Positions 42,587-50,801 of a DNA stretch of 64,000 nt are shown here, piece after piece. Origin of the DNA: Robbsia sp. KACC 23696 (lineage in GTDB: Bacteria > Pseudomonadota > Gammaproteobacteria > Burkholderiales > Burkholderiaceae); contig NZ_CP156627.1 in assembly GCF_039852015.1 (NCBI RefSeq), forward strand, positions 248,001-312,000, given 5' to 3'. The notes under the pieces are model-generated. The model made no database searches, had not been told where the DNA came from, and saw nothing but the letters and a program-made list of their open reading frames with translations. The translations under genes and the position numbers were made by a program. Each line of letters begins with the position of its first letter. The stretch's first letter is position 1.

Positions 42587-43593
42587 CGGCTCCCGTCGAT
42601 AAAACGTCCGATGCGGCGGCGGTACTCCCCGCGCCGGCCGTCAACGCCGGCACGAGAATGGGGCTCAACAGCTATCTCGGCCTGACCGGCGCGCTGCTTG
42701 CCATGATCGCGTTGTTTTCCGTGCTCAGTTCGCATTTCCTGAGCTACGACACGTTCGTGACCATTGCAAACCAGATCCCCGATCTCGTCGTGATGGCCGT
42801 CGGCATGACCTTCGTGCTCATCATCGCGGGCATCGATCTGTCGGTGGGCTCGGTACTCGCACTGGCCGCGTCGGTCGTCAGCGTCGCCGCGCTGCGCTGG
42901 CACTGGAATCCGATCTCGGCGGCGGTGCTGGGCCTGGCCATGGCGGCGCTGGCCGGATCGATCACCGGGATCGTGACCGTCGCATGGCGCATCCCGTCGT
43001 TTATCGTCTCGCTCGGTGTCTTGGAAATGGCACGCGGGATGGCGTATCAATTGACGAACTCGCGCACCGCCTACATTGGCGAGGCGTTCGACTGGCTGGC
43101 AAACCCGATCGCCTTCGGCGTCTCGCCGGCCTTCATCATCGCCGTGCTGGTCATGATCGTTGCGCAATTGACGTTGACGCGGACCGTATTCGGTCGCTAC
43201 CTGATCGGCATCGGCACCAACGAGGAGGCGGTGCGCCTCGCGGGCATCGATCCGCGTCCCTATAAAGTCCTCGTCTTCGCGCTGATGGGCGCGCTCGCGG
43301 GGCTCGCCTCGCTGTTTCAGATCGCACGGCTCGAGGCCGCCGATCCGAACGCGGGCTCCGGTATCGAGTTGCAAGTGATTGCCGCCGTGGTGATCGGTGG
43401 CACCAGCCTGATGGGCGGGCGCGGTTCGGTCATCAGCACGTTTATCGGCGTGTTGATTATTTCGGTACTCGCGGCCGGCCTGGCGCAAATCGGCGCGAAC
43501 GAGCCGACCAAGCGCGTTATCACCGGTGCGGTGATCGTGGTCGCGGTGGTGCTGGACACCTACCGCAGCCGTCGCGCGAAACGGCGAAGCTGA
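42583..43593 (+). CDS. rbsC: Ribose ABC transporter, permease
   Basis: This 336-residue protein has about eight to ten membrane segments and the family pattern FVLIIAGIDLSVGSVLALAASVV near residue 85, then SLGVLEMARGMAYQLTN, FGRYLIGIGTNEEAVRLAGI (the ATPase-contact loop) and VIGGTSLMGGRGSV. It forms the channel for the sugar. The ATG overlaps the rbsA stop (ATGA). The Pro/Ala-rich N-terminal 25 residues are cytoplasmic. Confidence 0.93.
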   Translation: MTAPVDKTSDAAAVLPAPAVNAGTRMGLNSYLGLTGALLAMIALFSVLSSHFLSYDTFVTIANQIPDLVVMAVGMTFVLIIAGIDLSVGSVLALAASVVSVAALRWHWNPISAAVLGLAMAALAGSITGIVTVAWRIPSFIVSLGVLEMARGMAYQLTNSRTAYIGEAFDWLANPIAFGVSPAFIIAVLVMIVAQLTLTRTVFGRYLIGIGTNEEAVRLAGIDPRPYKVLVFALMGALAGLASLFQIARLEAADPNAGSGIELQVIAAVVIGGTSLMGGRGSVISTFIGVLIISVLAAGLAQIGANEPTKRVITGAVIVVAVVLDTYRSRRAKRRS

Positions 43594-43618
43594 CGCGCGC
43601 GCACCGACAGGACAGCCG

Positions 43619-44674
43619 ATGCCAACCATTCGAGATGTTGCCGCGCTTGCCGGAGTTTCGTACACGACCGTTTCCCATGTCGTGAACGAGACCCGTCCGG
43701 TCCGTGCCGACAAGCGCGAGCGCGTACTTGCGGCGGTGGCGGAGCTGCGCTTCGTCCCGTCCGCCGTGGCACGGTCGTTGAAGGCGCAGGCGACCGGGAC
43801 CATCGGCATGCTGGTCCCTAGCAATATCAATCCCTACTTCGCCGAGATCGCGCAGGGCGTCGAAAATCGTGCGCGCCGCCATGGCTATTGCGTGTTCCTC
43901 TGCAACTCGGACAACGACGTCGACGTGCAGCGCGAGTGGCTGCGTGTCCTCAACGAGAAGCGCGTCGATGGGTTGATCATCGCGTCGGTGGGAGACGAGG
44001 CGGCCGCCGCCGAAGCGCTGCGTCAGATCACCGTGCCCGTCGTCGTGATCGACCGTCCGATCGCCGGTATTCGCGCGGATCGGGTGCAGGTGGATCACCG
44101 CGCCGGTGCGGCCATCGCCACCCAGCATCTGATCGCGCTGGGGCATCGGCGCATTGCCTGCATCGCGGGGCCGGACAACACCACCGTCAGCGCGCATCGC
44201 GTCGACGGTTTTCGTTTGACGATGGCCGAACACGGCGTTTCCCTTCCCGACGAGGCGCTCGTCGTCGCCGATTTCACCAGCCCGGGAGGCTATAGCGCGG
44301 CGCTCACCTTGTTTCGGGACTATGCGCCCACGGCGATCTTCGCCAGCAACGACGCGATGGCGATCGGCGCGCTGCGTGCTGCCGCCGAGCGCGGGATTCG
44401 CATACCCGAGGATTGCTCGATCGTCGGTTTCGACGATATCGAGATGAGTCGCTATGTGTATCCCGCCTTGTCCACGGTGGGGCAGACCATCGCGCGCCTG
44501 GGCGACGTGGCCGCGAGCGGTCTCCTCGACCGCATTACGGGACGCATCACCGGCGATGTGCAACACCATGTGCTGGCGCCGCGCCTGCTGCTGCGGGAAT
44601 CGACGAGCGCGCCGCCGCCAGACACCGGCACGCGACGCGCCGTTGCCGGTCCTTTCGCGAAAATCATCACATGA
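43619..44674 (+). CDS. rbsR: LacI-family repressor of the ribose operon
   Basis: This 351-residue protein has the LacI headpiece TIRDVAALAGVSYTTVSHVVNETRPVRADKRERVLAAVAELRFVPSAVARSLK and a periplasmic-binding-type core (GTIGMLVPSNINPYFAEIAQGVE, VDGLIIASVG, VVVIDRPI, ALGHRRIACIAGP, ASNDAMAIGAL, VGFDDIEMSRYVYPALSTVGQ). It sits inside the operon, between the permease and kinase genes. The perfect GCAAACGTTTGC-type palindrome ahead of rbsB should be its operator, relieved by ribose. An AGGA lies before the ATG. Confidence 0.9.
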   Translation: MPTIRDVAALAGVSYTTVSHVVNETRPVRADKRERVLAAVAELRFVPSAVARSLKAQATGTIGMLVPSNINPYFAEIAQGVENRARRHGYCVFLCNSDNDVDVQREWLRVLNEKRVDGLIIASVGDEAAAAEALRQITVPVVVIDRPIAGIRADRVQVDHRAGAAIATQHLIALGHRRIACIAGPDNTTVSAHRVDGFRLTMAEHGVSLPDEALVVADFTSPGGYSAALTLFRDYAPTAIFASNDAMAIGALRAAAERGIRIPEDCSIVGFDDIEMSRYVYPALSTVGQTIARLGDVAASGLLDRITGRITGDVQHHVLAPRLLLRESTSAPPPDTGTRRAVAGPFAKIIT

Positions 44675-45678
44675 GCACCATGCCGACCTCGCCGTTCTCT
44701 CCCGACCGCGGCCCGTCCGCCCCGGACACCACGCGGGAACTGGATCGTCGCGGCCGTGTGACAGTCGTGGGCAGTATCAATATGGATCTGGTGGTGCGCA
44801 CGCCGCGCATGGCGCGGCCTGGCGAGACGCTCGCGGGCCAGGGCTTCGCGCAGATTCCGGGCGGCAAAGGCGCAAACCAGGCTGTAGCCGCCGCGCGTCT
44901 GGGCGCGCACGTGCACATGGTGGGATGCCTCGGACAGGATCATTTCGGCACGCTTTTAAGACAGGCGCTGGAAGACGAAGGCATTCAATGCGACGGCGTT
45001 GGCATCGCGGCGGACTTACCGAGCGGTATCGCCGTGATCCTCGTCGACGAAAGGGGCCAGAATGCCATCACCGTCGTGGCGGGCAGTAACGGCGCCCTTT
45101 CCCCTATCGCGCTGGCGAACCACCATGCAATGCTCGATCTGGCCGACGTCGTGGTGTGTCAGATGGAAGTGCCCAGCGAAACGGTGCACGCCGCATTAGC
45201 GCATGCGCGTGCCGCGGAAAAGGTCGTCATCTTGAATCCCGCCCCGGTGATCGATGCCTTGCCAGCCGGATGGTTGCCGCTGATCGATTTTCTGATACCG
45301 AACGAGACCGAAGCCGAATCGTTGACGGGCATTCGGGTCGATTCGCTCGAGGGCGCTACCGCCGCGGCCCGGCAATTGCGGCGCGATGGCGCGCGGCATG
45401 TGCTGATCACGCTCGGCGCGCGCGGCGTGCTGTGGTTGCCCGAGGGCAGCGATGCGGCAAGCCACCACGCAGGACATCGCGTAGAAGCGAAAGACACGAC
45501 GGCGGCGGGCGATACCTTCGTCGGCGCGCTTGCGGCAGCGCTTGCCGCCGGCGATACCGCTGCCACGGCGATTCGTTTCGGTCTGGCGGCAGCGGCCCTC
45601 TCCGTCACCCGCGCCGGCGCGCAAACATCGATTCCCACTCACGCAGAGGTGATCGCATTCATGGGATCCACCGCATGA
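44671..45678 (+). CDS. rbsK: Ribokinase
   Basis: This 335-residue PfkB-family sugar kinase starts VTVVGSINMDLVVRTPRMARPGETLAG and has the first signature GGKGANQAVAAARLGA. The IPNETEAESLTG segment leads to the C-terminal signature DTTAAGDTFVGALAAAL with the catalytic Asp. It phosphorylates ribose to ribose 5-phosphate. The ATG overlaps the rbsR stop (ATGA). The first 28 residues are a polar extension compared with the E. coli enzyme. Confidence 0.92.
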   Translation: MSTMPTSPFSPDRGPSAPDTTRELDRRGRVTVVGSINMDLVVRTPRMARPGETLAGQGFAQIPGGKGANQAVAAARLGAHVHMVGCLGQDHFGTLLRQALEDEGIQCDGVGIAADLPSGIAVILVDERGQNAITVVAGSNGALSPIALANHHAMLDLADVVVCQMEVPSETVHAALAHARAAEKVVILNPAPVIDALPAGWLPLIDFLIPNETEAESLTGIRVDSLEGATAAARQLRRDGARHVLITLGARGVLWLPEGSDAASHHAGHRVEAKDTTAAGDTFVGALAAALAAGDTAATAIRFGLAAAALSVTRAGAQTSIPTHAEVIAFMGSTA

Positions 45679-46073
45679 AGAAAACGCCTTTATTGCACAC
45701 CGCCCTATCGCGTCTGATAGCCAGCCTCGGCCATGGCGACATGGTACTGATCGCCGACGCCGGCATGCCGGCGCCGCGCAATGCGAACGTCGAAATCATC
45801 GATCTGGCACTGACACCGGGCGTGCCTTCGATCGATCTGGTGCTGTCCACGGTGCTGACCGAGATGCAGGCGGAGTCCTATGTCATCGCGACCGAAACGG
45901 TGGCACGCGCGGACGGCTGGCTCACGCGTTTGGAGACCGCCCTGCCGATCGACCGCCGCACGCTATCCCATGCGGAACTCAAAACGCTGAGCGGACAAGC
46001 CCGCGCGTTTATCCGCACCGGCGAATGCACGCCGTATGCGAATGTGATGTTGGTGGCGGGCGTGACGTTCTAG
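45675..46073 (+). CDS. rbsD: D-ribose pyranase
   Basis: This 132-residue protein matches RbsD along its length: HTALSRLIASLGHGDMVLIADAGMPAP with the conserved catalytic His of the family, VEIIDLALTPGVPSIDLVLSTVLTEM, and FIRTGECTPYANVMLVAGVTF at the end. It interconverts the ring forms of ribose so that the furanose reaches the kinase. The ATG overlaps the rbsK stop (ATGA). It closes the operon. Confidence 0.92.
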   Translation: MKKTPLLHTALSRLIASLGHGDMVLIADAGMPAPRNANVEIIDLALTPGVPSIDLVLSTVLTEMQAESYVIATETVARADGWLTRLETALPIDRRTLSHAELKTLSGQARAFIRTGECTPYANVMLVAGVTF

Positions 46074-46148
46074 GCGACGCGCGGGACCAACGGCGTCATC
46101 TCGCTTTATTGCCGCGTTCACCACTATCGTCGTGAGCCGGCCGCTCGC

Positions 46149-46859
46149 TCAGTCGCCTGGGTTTGCACTATTCAGCGCACCGATCCATCGCGTCTCGGAA
46201 GACTTCAGATGCGCGCGCATCGCGGACTGCGCCTCCAAGCCGTCGCGCGCCACCAATGCGGCCACGATCAGTTCGTGCTCGGCGACCGCCGCATTCCACG
46301 TCGCGGTATTCTCGGAATGTCCACGGAGTTTTTCCGCGATCGGCGTGTGACGCGCATCGAACAGCTCGCCCACGATGCGCGCCAGCACCGGATTCTCCCC
46401 GAATTCGGCAAGGCTCAGATGGAATTGCCGATCCGCCTCCACCGGCGATTCGCCCAGCTGAATCGCGCGGCGCATGGCGTCGATCCAAGCCTGTAGACAA
46501 GCGATACCGTCGGCATCGAGGCGCGCACAGGCTAGCGTCGCAACGCTGCCTTCGATCGCTGCGCGCGCCTGCATGATGTCCATCGGACTGTCGCCCAGCT
46601 TGTCGATATGCACACTGGATAGCGCCGTCGGCGAACACACGAAGACGCCGGCGCCCATCCTGATTTCAACGATCCCTTGAATCTCCAGCGCGATCAACGC
46701 TTCCCGCACCGAGGGGCGCGACACGTTCAGCAATGCGGCGAGGTCACGCTCGGGCGGCAGCCTGTCGCCGGTGGAAAGCTTATTGTCCGCGACATAGGCG
46801 CGAATCTTTTCACCGATGACTTGATATAGCCGACCGCTCGCTGGTTTCTTGGTTTCCAT
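46149..46859 (-). CDS. GntR/FadR-family (FCD) regulator of the aldonate cluster
   Basis: This 236-residue protein has an N-terminal winged helix (IGEKIRAYVADNKLSTGDRLPPERDLAALLNVSRPSVREALIALEIQGIVEIRMGAGVFV) and a C-terminal FCD domain with Asp/His metal ligands (EADRQFHLSLAEF and EHELIVAALVARD). The sequence resembles the UxuR/ExuR/LgoR subgroup. It is divergent from the LgoD-like gene with 235 bases between them. Two TGGTnnnACCA-like sites lie in that gap, so it probably controls the cluster to 53573 and itself. Confidence 0.88.
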   Translation of the reverse strand: METKKPASGRLYQVIGEKIRAYVADNKLSTGDRLPPERDLAALLNVSRPSVREALIALEIQGIVEIRMGAGVFVCSPTALSSVHIDKLGDSPMDIMQARAAIEGSVATLACARLDADGIACLQAWIDAMRRAIQLGESPVEADRQFHLSLAEFGENPVLARIVGELFDARHTPIAEKLRGHSENTATWNAAVAEHELIVAALVARDGLEAQSAMRAHLKSSETRWIGALNSANPGD

Positions 46860-46908
46860 GTTCGATAAATCCGCGCGTCAATTCAAATAAAGCCAATGGC
46901 TCGTCGAT

Positions 46909-46919
46909 CGGTCTGACCA
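46909..46919. promoter_or_regulatory. FCD-type operator, regulator side
   Basis: CGGTCTGACCA matches the FadR/FCD consensus TGGTnnnACCA with one mismatch. The symmetry extends to ATCGGTC/GACCAAT (46907-46921). It lies about 50 bases before the regulator ATG. Confidence 0.5.
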
Positions 46920-47025
46920 ATACTAGCATTGCGCCGCGACTATCTTGAAAAAATCCGCGTATACCCCGATAAAAATGGAGACGGCGCCCGCGCATTTTCA
47001 GGACATACCCTATAAATCGCCGAAT

Positions 47026-47036
47026 TGGCTTGACCA
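47026..47036. promoter_or_regulatory. FCD-type operator, dehydrogenase side
   Basis: TGGCTTGACCA matches TGGTnnnACCA with one mismatch and lies inside AATTGGCTTGACCAGTT, close to the UxuR/ExuR style of site. It lies about 60 bases before the LgoD-like ATG. Confidence 0.5.
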
Positions 47037-47094
47037 GTTTTCTCGGAAATACCTATTCTTCGCCGATCGAACGTTATTAAGAAGGTGCTTAGCG

Positions 47095-48105
47095 ATGCTG
47101 ACCGTCATCTGTGAAAAGCCGGGTTTGCTCCGTGCGGAAAGCCGTCCGACACCGGAACGCGAGAAGGGCGAGGTGTTGTTGCGGGTGCGTCGCGTGGGCG
47201 TGTGCGGCACCGATCTGCACATCTTCACGGGCAACCAGCCCTATTTGCAATATCCCCGCGTCATGGGACACGAGCTTTCCGGCACCGTCGAATCCGCCGA
47301 CGCCGAGACCGGCCTTGTCTTCGGCGATACCGTCTATGTAATGCCCTACCTCTCGTGCGGCACCTGCATCGCTTGCCGTAACGGCAAGACGAATTGCTGC
47401 GTCAATATCCAGGTGTTGGGCGTGCATCGCGATGGCGCGATGACGGAGTATCTGAGCCTCCCCGCGCAGTTCGTCAGGAAAGCGGAAGGGGTCACGCTGG
47501 ATCAAGCGGCCATGGTGGAGTTCCTCGCGATCGGCGCGCATGCCGTGCGCCGCGCGGAAGTACGGCGCGGGCAACGCGTCTTGGTCGTAGGCGCAGGGCC
47601 AATCGGCATGGCGGCCATGACGTTCGCCACGCTCCGCGGCGCGACGGTTACCGCGCTCGATTCGCGGGCAGACCGTCTCGACTTTTGCACGTCGCACCTT
47701 GGCGTCGCCGCGGCGGTGACGCTGGGTGAAGGCGATGTCAGTCAATTGTCGGCACTGACCGATGGTGAATTCTTCGACATCGTCTTCGATGCAACCGGGA
47801 ATGCCAAAGCGATGCAGCGCGGCTTCGAATTCATCGCGCACGGCGGCAAATACGTGCTCATCTCGATCGTGAAAGACGCCATCTCGTTTTCGGATCCGGA
47901 GTTCCACAAACGCGAAGCAACGCTATTGGCAAGCCGCAACGCTACATTGGAAGATTTCGAGACGGTGCTGGAGGCGATGCGCGCCGGGAAGATTCCGGAT
48001 GCCGCATTGAATACGCATCGCTTGCGGTTGTCCGCCTTGCCGAACGACTTTGCAACGTTGCTGGAGCCGTCGGCCGGCGTCGTCAAAGCGATTGTCGAGT
48101 GCTGA
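47095..48105 (+). CDS. Zinc-dependent aldonate dehydrogenase (LgoD/YjjN-like)
   Basis: This 336-residue medium-chain dehydrogenase has the catalytic zinc motif VGVCGTDLH and GHE, a structural zinc lobe with Cys spacing CGTCIACRNGKTNCC, and the cofactor motif VVGAGPIG. It shares long patches with the L-galactonate/L-gulonate 5-dehydrogenases: GNQPYLQYPRV, VLGVHRDG, AIGAHAVRRA, and DPEFHKREATLLASRNAT. It would oxidise L-galactonate to D-tagaturonate (or L-gulonate to D-fructuronate). The ATG at 47095 has AAGGTG ahead; the longer frame to 46945 passes through the operator. It is the first gene of the cluster. Confidence 0.85.
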   Translation: MLTVICEKPGLLRAESRPTPEREKGEVLLRVRRVGVCGTDLHIFTGNQPYLQYPRVMGHELSGTVESADAETGLVFGDTVYVMPYLSCGTCIACRNGKTNCCVNIQVLGVHRDGAMTEYLSLPAQFVRKAEGVTLDQAAMVEFLAIGAHAVRRAEVRRGQRVLVVGAGPIGMAAMTFATLRGATVTALDSRADRLDFCTSHLGVAAAVTLGEGDVSQLSALTDGEFFDIVFDATGNAKAMQRGFEFIAHGGKYVLISIVKDAISFSDPEFHKREATLLASRNATLEDFETVLEAMRAGKIPDAALNTHRLRLSALPNDFATLLEPSAGVVKAIVEC

Positions 48106-48130
48106 CAGTACGATCAATCCGACCTGCCCG

Positions 48131-49372
48131 ATGACATCGATGACCCACTCGCCTCGCGAAGCGCCTATCGCCGCAGACACGACAGCGGACCTTGAAGGGC
48201 CTGCCGAATCGCCGTCGAACGTGCCACCGCCCATCTTGCAATTCGGCACCAGCCGGTTTTTGCAGGCGCATGTGGATCTCTTTGTCTGCGAGGCGGCGCG
48301 GCGGGATCCTGGCGCCGCCCTGGGCAAGATCACCGTGGTGCAGACCACCGCCCATGCCGCCAGCAGTGCGCGAATCGCGGCGTTACGCGAGCACCGCCGC
48401 TATCCCGTGCATATTCGGGGCATGCAGCATCACGAGACCGTCGATCTGCGCATCGAGTCCGACAGTATCGCCGAGGCCCTGCACGCGGACGAAGACTGGT
48501 CCTTGCTGCGCGAGCGCATTCGGCATGATGTCAAAGTGATCGTCTCGAATACCGGTGATAGCGGCTATGCCGTCTTCGCGGAGGATCATGCGGCGCTATT
48601 GGAAGGAAACACCGCGCCCCGTGGCTTCGCCGCCAAATTGGCCGTGCTGCTGCACACACGCTATCGCGACGGCGCGGAAGCCATCACGCTGTTGCCGTGC
48701 GAACTGGTCTCCCGCAATGGCGACGTTTTACGCGATCTGGTGGTGGACATCGCACAAAAGTGGCATGCCGCACCCGACTTCATCGCCTATCTGCGAGACA
48801 CATGCGTGTGGGTCAATTCGCTGGTCGATCGCATCGTCTCCGAACCGATCACGCCGGTGGGCGCCGTCGCCGAACCGTACGCACTCTGGGCGATCGAACG
48901 GCAAGCCGGCATGGTGCTGCCCTGCCGGCACGACAGCATGATCCTGACCGACGATCTAGCGCATTTCGAGCGGCTCAAGCTGTTTCTACTGAATCTGGGA
49001 CATACCGTGTTGGCGCAATGCTGGCTGGACGCGCAGCAGGCGGCGGACGCCCACCTCGCCGATGCGACCGTGCGCGACGCCATGCACCACGCAACGTGGC
49101 GCGCAACGCTTGAATCGGTCTGGGCCAACGAAGTCTTGCCGGTGTTCGCGGCGCTGGGACAAGGCGAGCAGGCATCGCGCTATCTGGTGGAGGTGCGGGA
49201 CCGCTTCGACAATCCCTTTCTGGCACATCGCCTCGCCGATATCGCCACGCATCACGAACAAAAGAAACAACGACGTTTCAAACCGATCATCGACCTGGCC
49301 GACGAGCTGGGCGTGAACATCGCGCATCGATACCTGCGGGCGGCGCTACGAGATCGCATCGTCAAGGCGTAA
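48131..49372 (+). CDS. Tagaturonate reductase-like (mannitol dehydrogenase family)
   Basis: This protein of about 413 residues has the long-chain mannitol dehydrogenase fold: ILQFGTSRFLQAHVDLF for nucleotide binding, VKVIVSNTGDSGYAV, LLPCELVSRNGDVLRDLV, then FVxSLVDRIV-like VWVNSLVDRIVSEP and NLGHT. It is closer in pattern to UxaB than to UxuB or mannitol dehydrogenase. UxaB reduces D-tagaturonate to D-altronate. This fits between the LgoD-like enzyme before it and the altronate-dehydratase-like enzyme after it. ATGs at 48131 and 48140 are both possible starts; about 30 N-terminal residues are extra. Confidence 0.8.
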   Translation: MTSMTHSPREAPIAADTTADLEGPAESPSNVPPPILQFGTSRFLQAHVDLFVCEAARRDPGAALGKITVVQTTAHAASSARIAALREHRRYPVHIRGMQHHETVDLRIESDSIAEALHADEDWSLLRERIRHDVKVIVSNTGDSGYAVFAEDHAALLEGNTAPRGFAAKLAVLLHTRYRDGAEAITLLPCELVSRNGDVLRDLVVDIAQKWHAAPDFIAYLRDTCVWVNSLVDRIVSEPITPVGAVAEPYALWAIERQAGMVLPCRHDSMILTDDLAHFERLKLFLLNLGHTVLAQCWLDAQQAADAHLADATVRDAMHHATWRATLESVWANEVLPVFAALGQGEQASRYLVEVRDRFDNPFLAHRLADIATHHEQKKQRRFKPIIDLADELGVNIAHRYLRAALRDRIVKA

Positions 49373-49396
49373 GCCCATAATGAGAGGAGACAAGAA

Positions 49397-50779
49397 ATGC
49401 GAAATATGCGTTGGGTAGTGATCCTGCTGTGCTTTCTCGCGATTGCCATCAACTATATCGATCGTGCGAATCTGGCAGTGGCGGCGCCGATGATTCAAAA
49501 GGCGCTGAATATCGGCCCGGCGCAAATGGGCTTGATTTTAAGTGGCTTCTTTTGGACCTATGCGTTGATGCAGATGCCGTTCGGTTGGTTTGTCGATCGC
49601 ATCGGCGCCCGTATCGCCCTGCCGATCGCGGTGGCCTGGTGGTCGCTGTTCACCGCCTTGACCGCCGGCGCGTCCAGCGTCGCGGCAATGTTCGGCTGCC
49701 GCCTGGCGCTGGGGATCGGTGAGGCCGGGGCCTACCCTTCCTGTGCCAAGCTGGTCAGTCAGTGGTTCAAACCAGCGCAGCGAGCATTGGCGACCAGTAT
49801 CTTCGATAGCGGCTCACGCGTGGGTTCCGCGCTGTCGATCCCGGTGGTGGCGCTCATTATCGGCGCGCTGGGCTGGGAAGCCTCGTTCATCATCACCGGC
49901 GCCATCGGCTTCATCTGGGTGGTGGGCTGGTTCCTGATCTACAAGAATCCCTCCCGTGGTGATCTGACGGAGAAAGAAGCGGACGCGACGTCGACCGCAC
50001 CCGGTATGTACGGCACATCGATGGGCTCCACGTCCCCCGCGATGTCGCCGATGTCGGCGCTGTCGACAACGGCACCCGCTGCCTCGGGACTGGCGGATCT
50101 GCCGAAGCAGAAGATCACCTGGCTGTCGCTGTTCAAATATCGCACGCTGTGGGGGATGATGCTGGGCTTCTTCTGCCTGAATTTCGTCATCTACTTTTTC
50201 ATCACCTGGTTCCCGAGCTACCTGGTGCAGACACGCGGCTTCTCGCTGAAATCACTGGGAACGCTGGGCATGATCCCGGCATTGATGGCGATTCCCAGTG
50301 GCTGGCTGGGCGGCTTCGTCTCCGATTTGTTGTATAAAAAAGGGTGGAGTCTGACGGCGGCGCGCAAGACGTGCATGGTAGGCGGGATGTTGCTGTCGTC
50401 CGTCATCACGCTGACCGCCTTCACGTCCAATATCTATCTCACGCTCGCGCTCTTCGGCATTGCCTACGGCAGCCTGGCTTTTGCAGCCGCCAGCATCTGG
50501 TCACTGCCCGTCGACGTGGCGCCGACGCCCGATCATGTCGCCTCCATCAGCGGTATTCAGAATTTTGCGTCGAATCTTGCCGGCATCGTCATCACGACCT
50601 TCACGGGCTTGATGGTCGCAATCACGCATGGTTCGTTCACGGTGCCGCTCTGCGTTGCGGGCTTCTTCTGTTTCCTGGGCGCGTTCAGCTATCTGGTCAT
50701 CGTGAAACGCGTCGAGCCCCTGGACACTGTCAGCGGCAATGCCCTGGCCTCTCAGGGTCATGCGCATTCGCCCGTCTGA
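49397..50779 (+). CDS. MFS transporter for sugar acids (ACS family)
   Basis: This 460-residue protein has twelve membrane segments. The start MRWVVILLCFLAIAINYIDRANLAVAAP is typical of the anion:cation symporter family, as are FFWTYALMQMPFGWFVDRIGAR and GIGEAGAYPSCAKLVSQWF. Relatives include ExuT, GudP and LgoT, which import hexuronates or aldonates. The central loop is Ser/Thr/Met-rich. AGGAG precedes the ATG. In this cluster it should import the aldonate substrate, predicted to be L-galactonate. Confidence 0.88.
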   Translation: MRNMRWVVILLCFLAIAINYIDRANLAVAAPMIQKALNIGPAQMGLILSGFFWTYALMQMPFGWFVDRIGARIALPIAVAWWSLFTALTAGASSVAAMFGCRLALGIGEAGAYPSCAKLVSQWFKPAQRALATSIFDSGSRVGSALSIPVVALIIGALGWEASFIITGAIGFIWVVGWFLIYKNPSRGDLTEKEADATSTAPGMYGTSMGSTSPAMSPMSALSTTAPAASGLADLPKQKITWLSLFKYRTLWGMMLGFFCLNFVIYFFITWFPSYLVQTRGFSLKSLGTLGMIPALMAIPSGWLGGFVSDLLYKKGWSLTAARKTCMVGGMLLSSVITLTAFTSNIYLTLALFGIAYGSLAFAAASIWSLPVDVAPTPDHVASISGIQNFASNLAGIVITTFTGLMVAITHGSFTVPLCVAGFFCFLGAFSYLVIVKRVEPLDTVSGNALASQGHAHSPV

Positions 50780-50801
50780 TGCCCAACCGAGCCTCCATAC
50801 C

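Noticed and set aside
42532-43830. Minus-strand frame of 432 residues
   Set aside because: Antisense to rbsC and part of rbsR; composition of a shadow frame.
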